Positions 4,745 through 6,021 of a stretch of 6,021 nt of DNA are shown here, one piece after another. This stretch comes from an uncultured Oscillospiraceae bacterium (GTDB lineage: Bacteria > Bacillota > Clostridia > Oscillospirales > Oscillospiraceae): contig CAJULZ010000141.1 of NCBI GenBank assembly GCA_910587205.1, positions 1 through 6,021 of the forward strand, read 5' to 3'. The notes under the pieces are model-generated. The model saw nothing but the letters and a program-made list of their open reading frames with translations. It was not told the DNA's origin and did not search any database. Position 1 is the stretch's first letter. Every line of letters begins with the position of its first letter. The position numbers were made by a program, and so were the translations under genes.

Positions 4745-5674
4745 TCAGCCAATGCGCTTGGCCGCCACAATATAGGGGGCATAGTAACCGTAAATGCTGT
4801 CGTACTGCACCCGGTAGGAGGTAGTGGAAGCGTGGATAAACTGGCCATTGCCCACGAACATCCCCACGTGGGTGGTGGGCAGGGTGCCGCCGGAGCTGTC
4901 GAAGCGGCGGTCGAAGAAGAAGATCAGGTCGCCGGGCTGCATCTCGTTCACGGGGACAAACCAGCCGCTCTTGTAGTATTGGCTGGAAGCGCCGCGGGCG
5001 ATGGGATGACCGAGCTGCTTGTATATGTAAGAGGTAAAGCCAGAACAGTCGAAAGCGTTGGGACCGGCAGCGCCGTAGGAGTACCGGCAGCCCAGGAGCT
5101 GGGCGGCCAAGCCCACGGCAGCGGCACCCAGGGTGCCGTCGGAATAGGTCCCGTCGGTGGGCATCACATACTCAGCGGACACCCATCCGGCCAAGGAGTT
5201 GGTGGAGATCTGATACCAGCCGTTGCTGCCATCGCTGAGGATGTTGACGGAGGACCCGATGTTCAGCGTGCCTACCCTGGCGAACTCAGTGCCCGCGCCC
5301 TCCCGGACGTTGAGGGGGCCGTCAGTAACGATGCCAAGCTGCACCGCGGGCTCCTCCGACTGGGGAACCGGAGCCTCCTCCAGCACCGTGCCGTCGGCCA
5401 GCGTGACCCGGAGCCACTCGGCAGACATGTAGCCCTCCATCTCGCCGTAGGCCACTTTGTACCAGCCGTTGGCGTTTTCCTCCAGCACAGTGACCTCGGT
5501 CCCCTTAGCCGCAGTGGCCAGGATGGCTGAGGCAGTGCTGGCCTCGCTGCGCAGACGCAACGCATCGCCCGTGACGGTGGCGGTGCCGATGGCGGCAAAC
5601 GCCATGCCGGTGGTCAGGGTCAGGACAAGCCCGGCGGCAACCGCCGTCTGGACGAGCTTACGCTTGAAATTCAT
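4745..5674 (-). CDS. Secreted NlpC/P60 peptidoglycan endopeptidase with two SH3b domains
   Basis: This 309-residue protein has a Sec signal peptide (basic MNFKRK, hydrophobic core, likely cleavage after AFA at residue 27). SH3b-type wall-binding repeats occupy about 37-90 (LRLRSEAS to GYMSAEWL) and 118-171 (LNVREGAG to GWVSAEYV), separated by an acidic, proline-containing linker. Residues about 183-309 form the NlpC/P60 cysteine peptidase with Cys210 in FDCSGF, His269 in THVGMF and a third polar residue, His281, in FIHAST. Such enzymes usually cut gamma-D-Glu to diamino-acid bonds in stem peptides outside the cell. ATG 5674 has a good Shine-Dalgarno, GGAGG (5688-5684), 9 bases away. The gene follows the 96-residue unknown protein by 50 bp and may share its transcript. 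All catalytic residues are present. Confidence 0.95.
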   Translation of the reverse strand: MNFKRKLVQTAVAAGLVLTLTTGMAFAAIGTATVTGDALRLRSEASTASAILATAAKGTEVTVLEENANGWYKVAYGEMEGYMSAEWLRVTLADGTVLEEAPVPQSEEPAVQLGIVTDGPLNVREGAGTEFARVGTLNIGSSVNILSDGSNGWYQISTNSLAGWVSAEYVMPTDGTYSDGTLGAAAVGLAAQLLGCRYSYGAAGPNAFDCSGFTSYIYKQLGHPIARGASSQYYKSGWFVPVNEMQPGDLIFFFDRRFDSSGGTLPTTHVGMFVGNGQFIHASTTSYRVQYDSIYGYYAPYIVAAKRIG

Positions 5675-5724
5675 TGGAATTGGCCTCCGTTCAAATTTTC
5701 ATTGGTAAAAAGGGTTGAGTCAGC

Positions 5725-6015
5725 TCACTTGCCCGCCAAGGCCCGCATCAGCCAGATGGAGCCCATGTCGATGGCGGAGAACAGGTCGGGCAGGTCGCTT
5801 TTTTTCTGCACCCGGTCTCGGCTCTTCAGGTCCGGGTCGGTGAGCTGAAGCTGGACCTGGACCTTGTTGGCCAGCTCCAGGGAGCCGCTCTTTTCTGTGC
5901 TCATCACCTGGAGCACGACGATGTACTTGTCAGCCATGGAGCCATAATAGATCAGGTTGTCCTTCCGCCGCAGCGGATGTCCCTTGTACGTCAGAACAGT
6001 GGATTTCTCAGCCAT
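5725..6015 (-). CDS. Conserved-looking small protein of unknown function
   Basis: This 96-residue, probably cytoplasmic protein has no signal peptide or membrane helix. It begins MAEKSTVLTYKGHPLRRKDN. Alternating hydrophobic segments (LIYYGS, KYIVVLQVM, KVQVQLQL) suggest a beta-rich fold, and an amphipathic helix, LPDLFSAIDMGSIWLMRAL, lies near the C-terminus. I do not recognise a named family, though similar short proteins occur in clostridial genomes as far as I recall. The ATG at 6015 is 6 bases from the window edge, so its ribosome binding site and promoter are not visible, and an earlier start cannot be excluded. It lies 50 bp upstream of the NlpC/P60 gene on the same strand and may be cotranscribed with it. 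Confidence 0.8.
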   Translation of the reverse strand: MAEKSTVLTYKGHPLRRKDNLIYYGSMADKYIVVLQVMSTEKSGSLELANKVQVQLQLTDPDLKSRDRVQKKSDLPDLFSAIDMGSIWLMRALAGK

Positions 6016-6021
6016 GAGAGC

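Noticed and set aside
4863..4872. CCCACGTGGG, a second CACGTG palindrome that could be parS
   Set aside because: Only the central CACGTG fits; the flanking GTTT/AAAC arms required for parS are absent and the bases encode conserved NlpC/P60 residues near the catalytic His.
4715..5530. + strand 271-residue open frame opposite the NlpC/P60 gene
   Set aside because: It starts inside the terminator stem and is antisense to a gene with complete catalytic motifs; its Gly/Val-rich composition is typical of a GC-rich shadow.

Overview
The window looks like chromosomal DNA from a GC-rich member of the Clostridia, probably an Oscillospiraceae/Flavonifractor-like gut Firmicute. This is inferred from an IreB (UPF0297) protein, a near-consensus Firmicute parS site, strong AGGAGG-type ribosome binding sites, a DUF4358-like lipoprotein and an SH3/NlpC-P60 cell-wall hydrolase. 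No database search was possible.

Left part (about 1-2114, + strand): a relatively AT-rich block that reads as the decayed end of a conjugative or mobilisable element. It holds an XRE-family repressor, an operator-like repeat cluster with a promoter, a small unknown protein whose likely GTG start follows a perfect 28-bp palindrome, a two-helix membrane protein, and the amino-terminal part of an FtsK/SpoIIIE (Orf21-like) coupling ATPase. The ATPase stops soon after its Walker A region, where a different frame takes over with a 42-residue ORF. An internal deletion joining two distant genes of the element would explain this. A terminator closes the block. No integrase, relaxase or left boundary is visible.

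Middle part (2115-2543, - strand): a tRNA-Ala(CGC) gene with encoded CCA, its own terminator and a strong extended -10 promoter. Between promoter and gene lies a second, degenerate 5' half of a tRNA with a matching upstream segment, the remains of a partial tandem duplication of about 100 bp.

Right part (2544-6021, - strand): housekeeping-like chromosomal genes. In transcription order these are a 96-residue protein of unknown function, a secreted NlpC/P60 endopeptidase with two SH3 domains, IreB with its own promoter and terminator, and a large lipoprotein with two DUF4358-like repeats and a transglutaminase-like domain. The start region of the lipoprotein coincides with a 15/16 match to the ParB binding site parS, suggesting that this locus lies in the origin-proximal part of the chromosome. 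Several products act at the cell envelope (lipoprotein, wall hydrolase, and IreB as a known target of PASTA-type Ser/Thr kinases), but the sequence does not prove that they work together.
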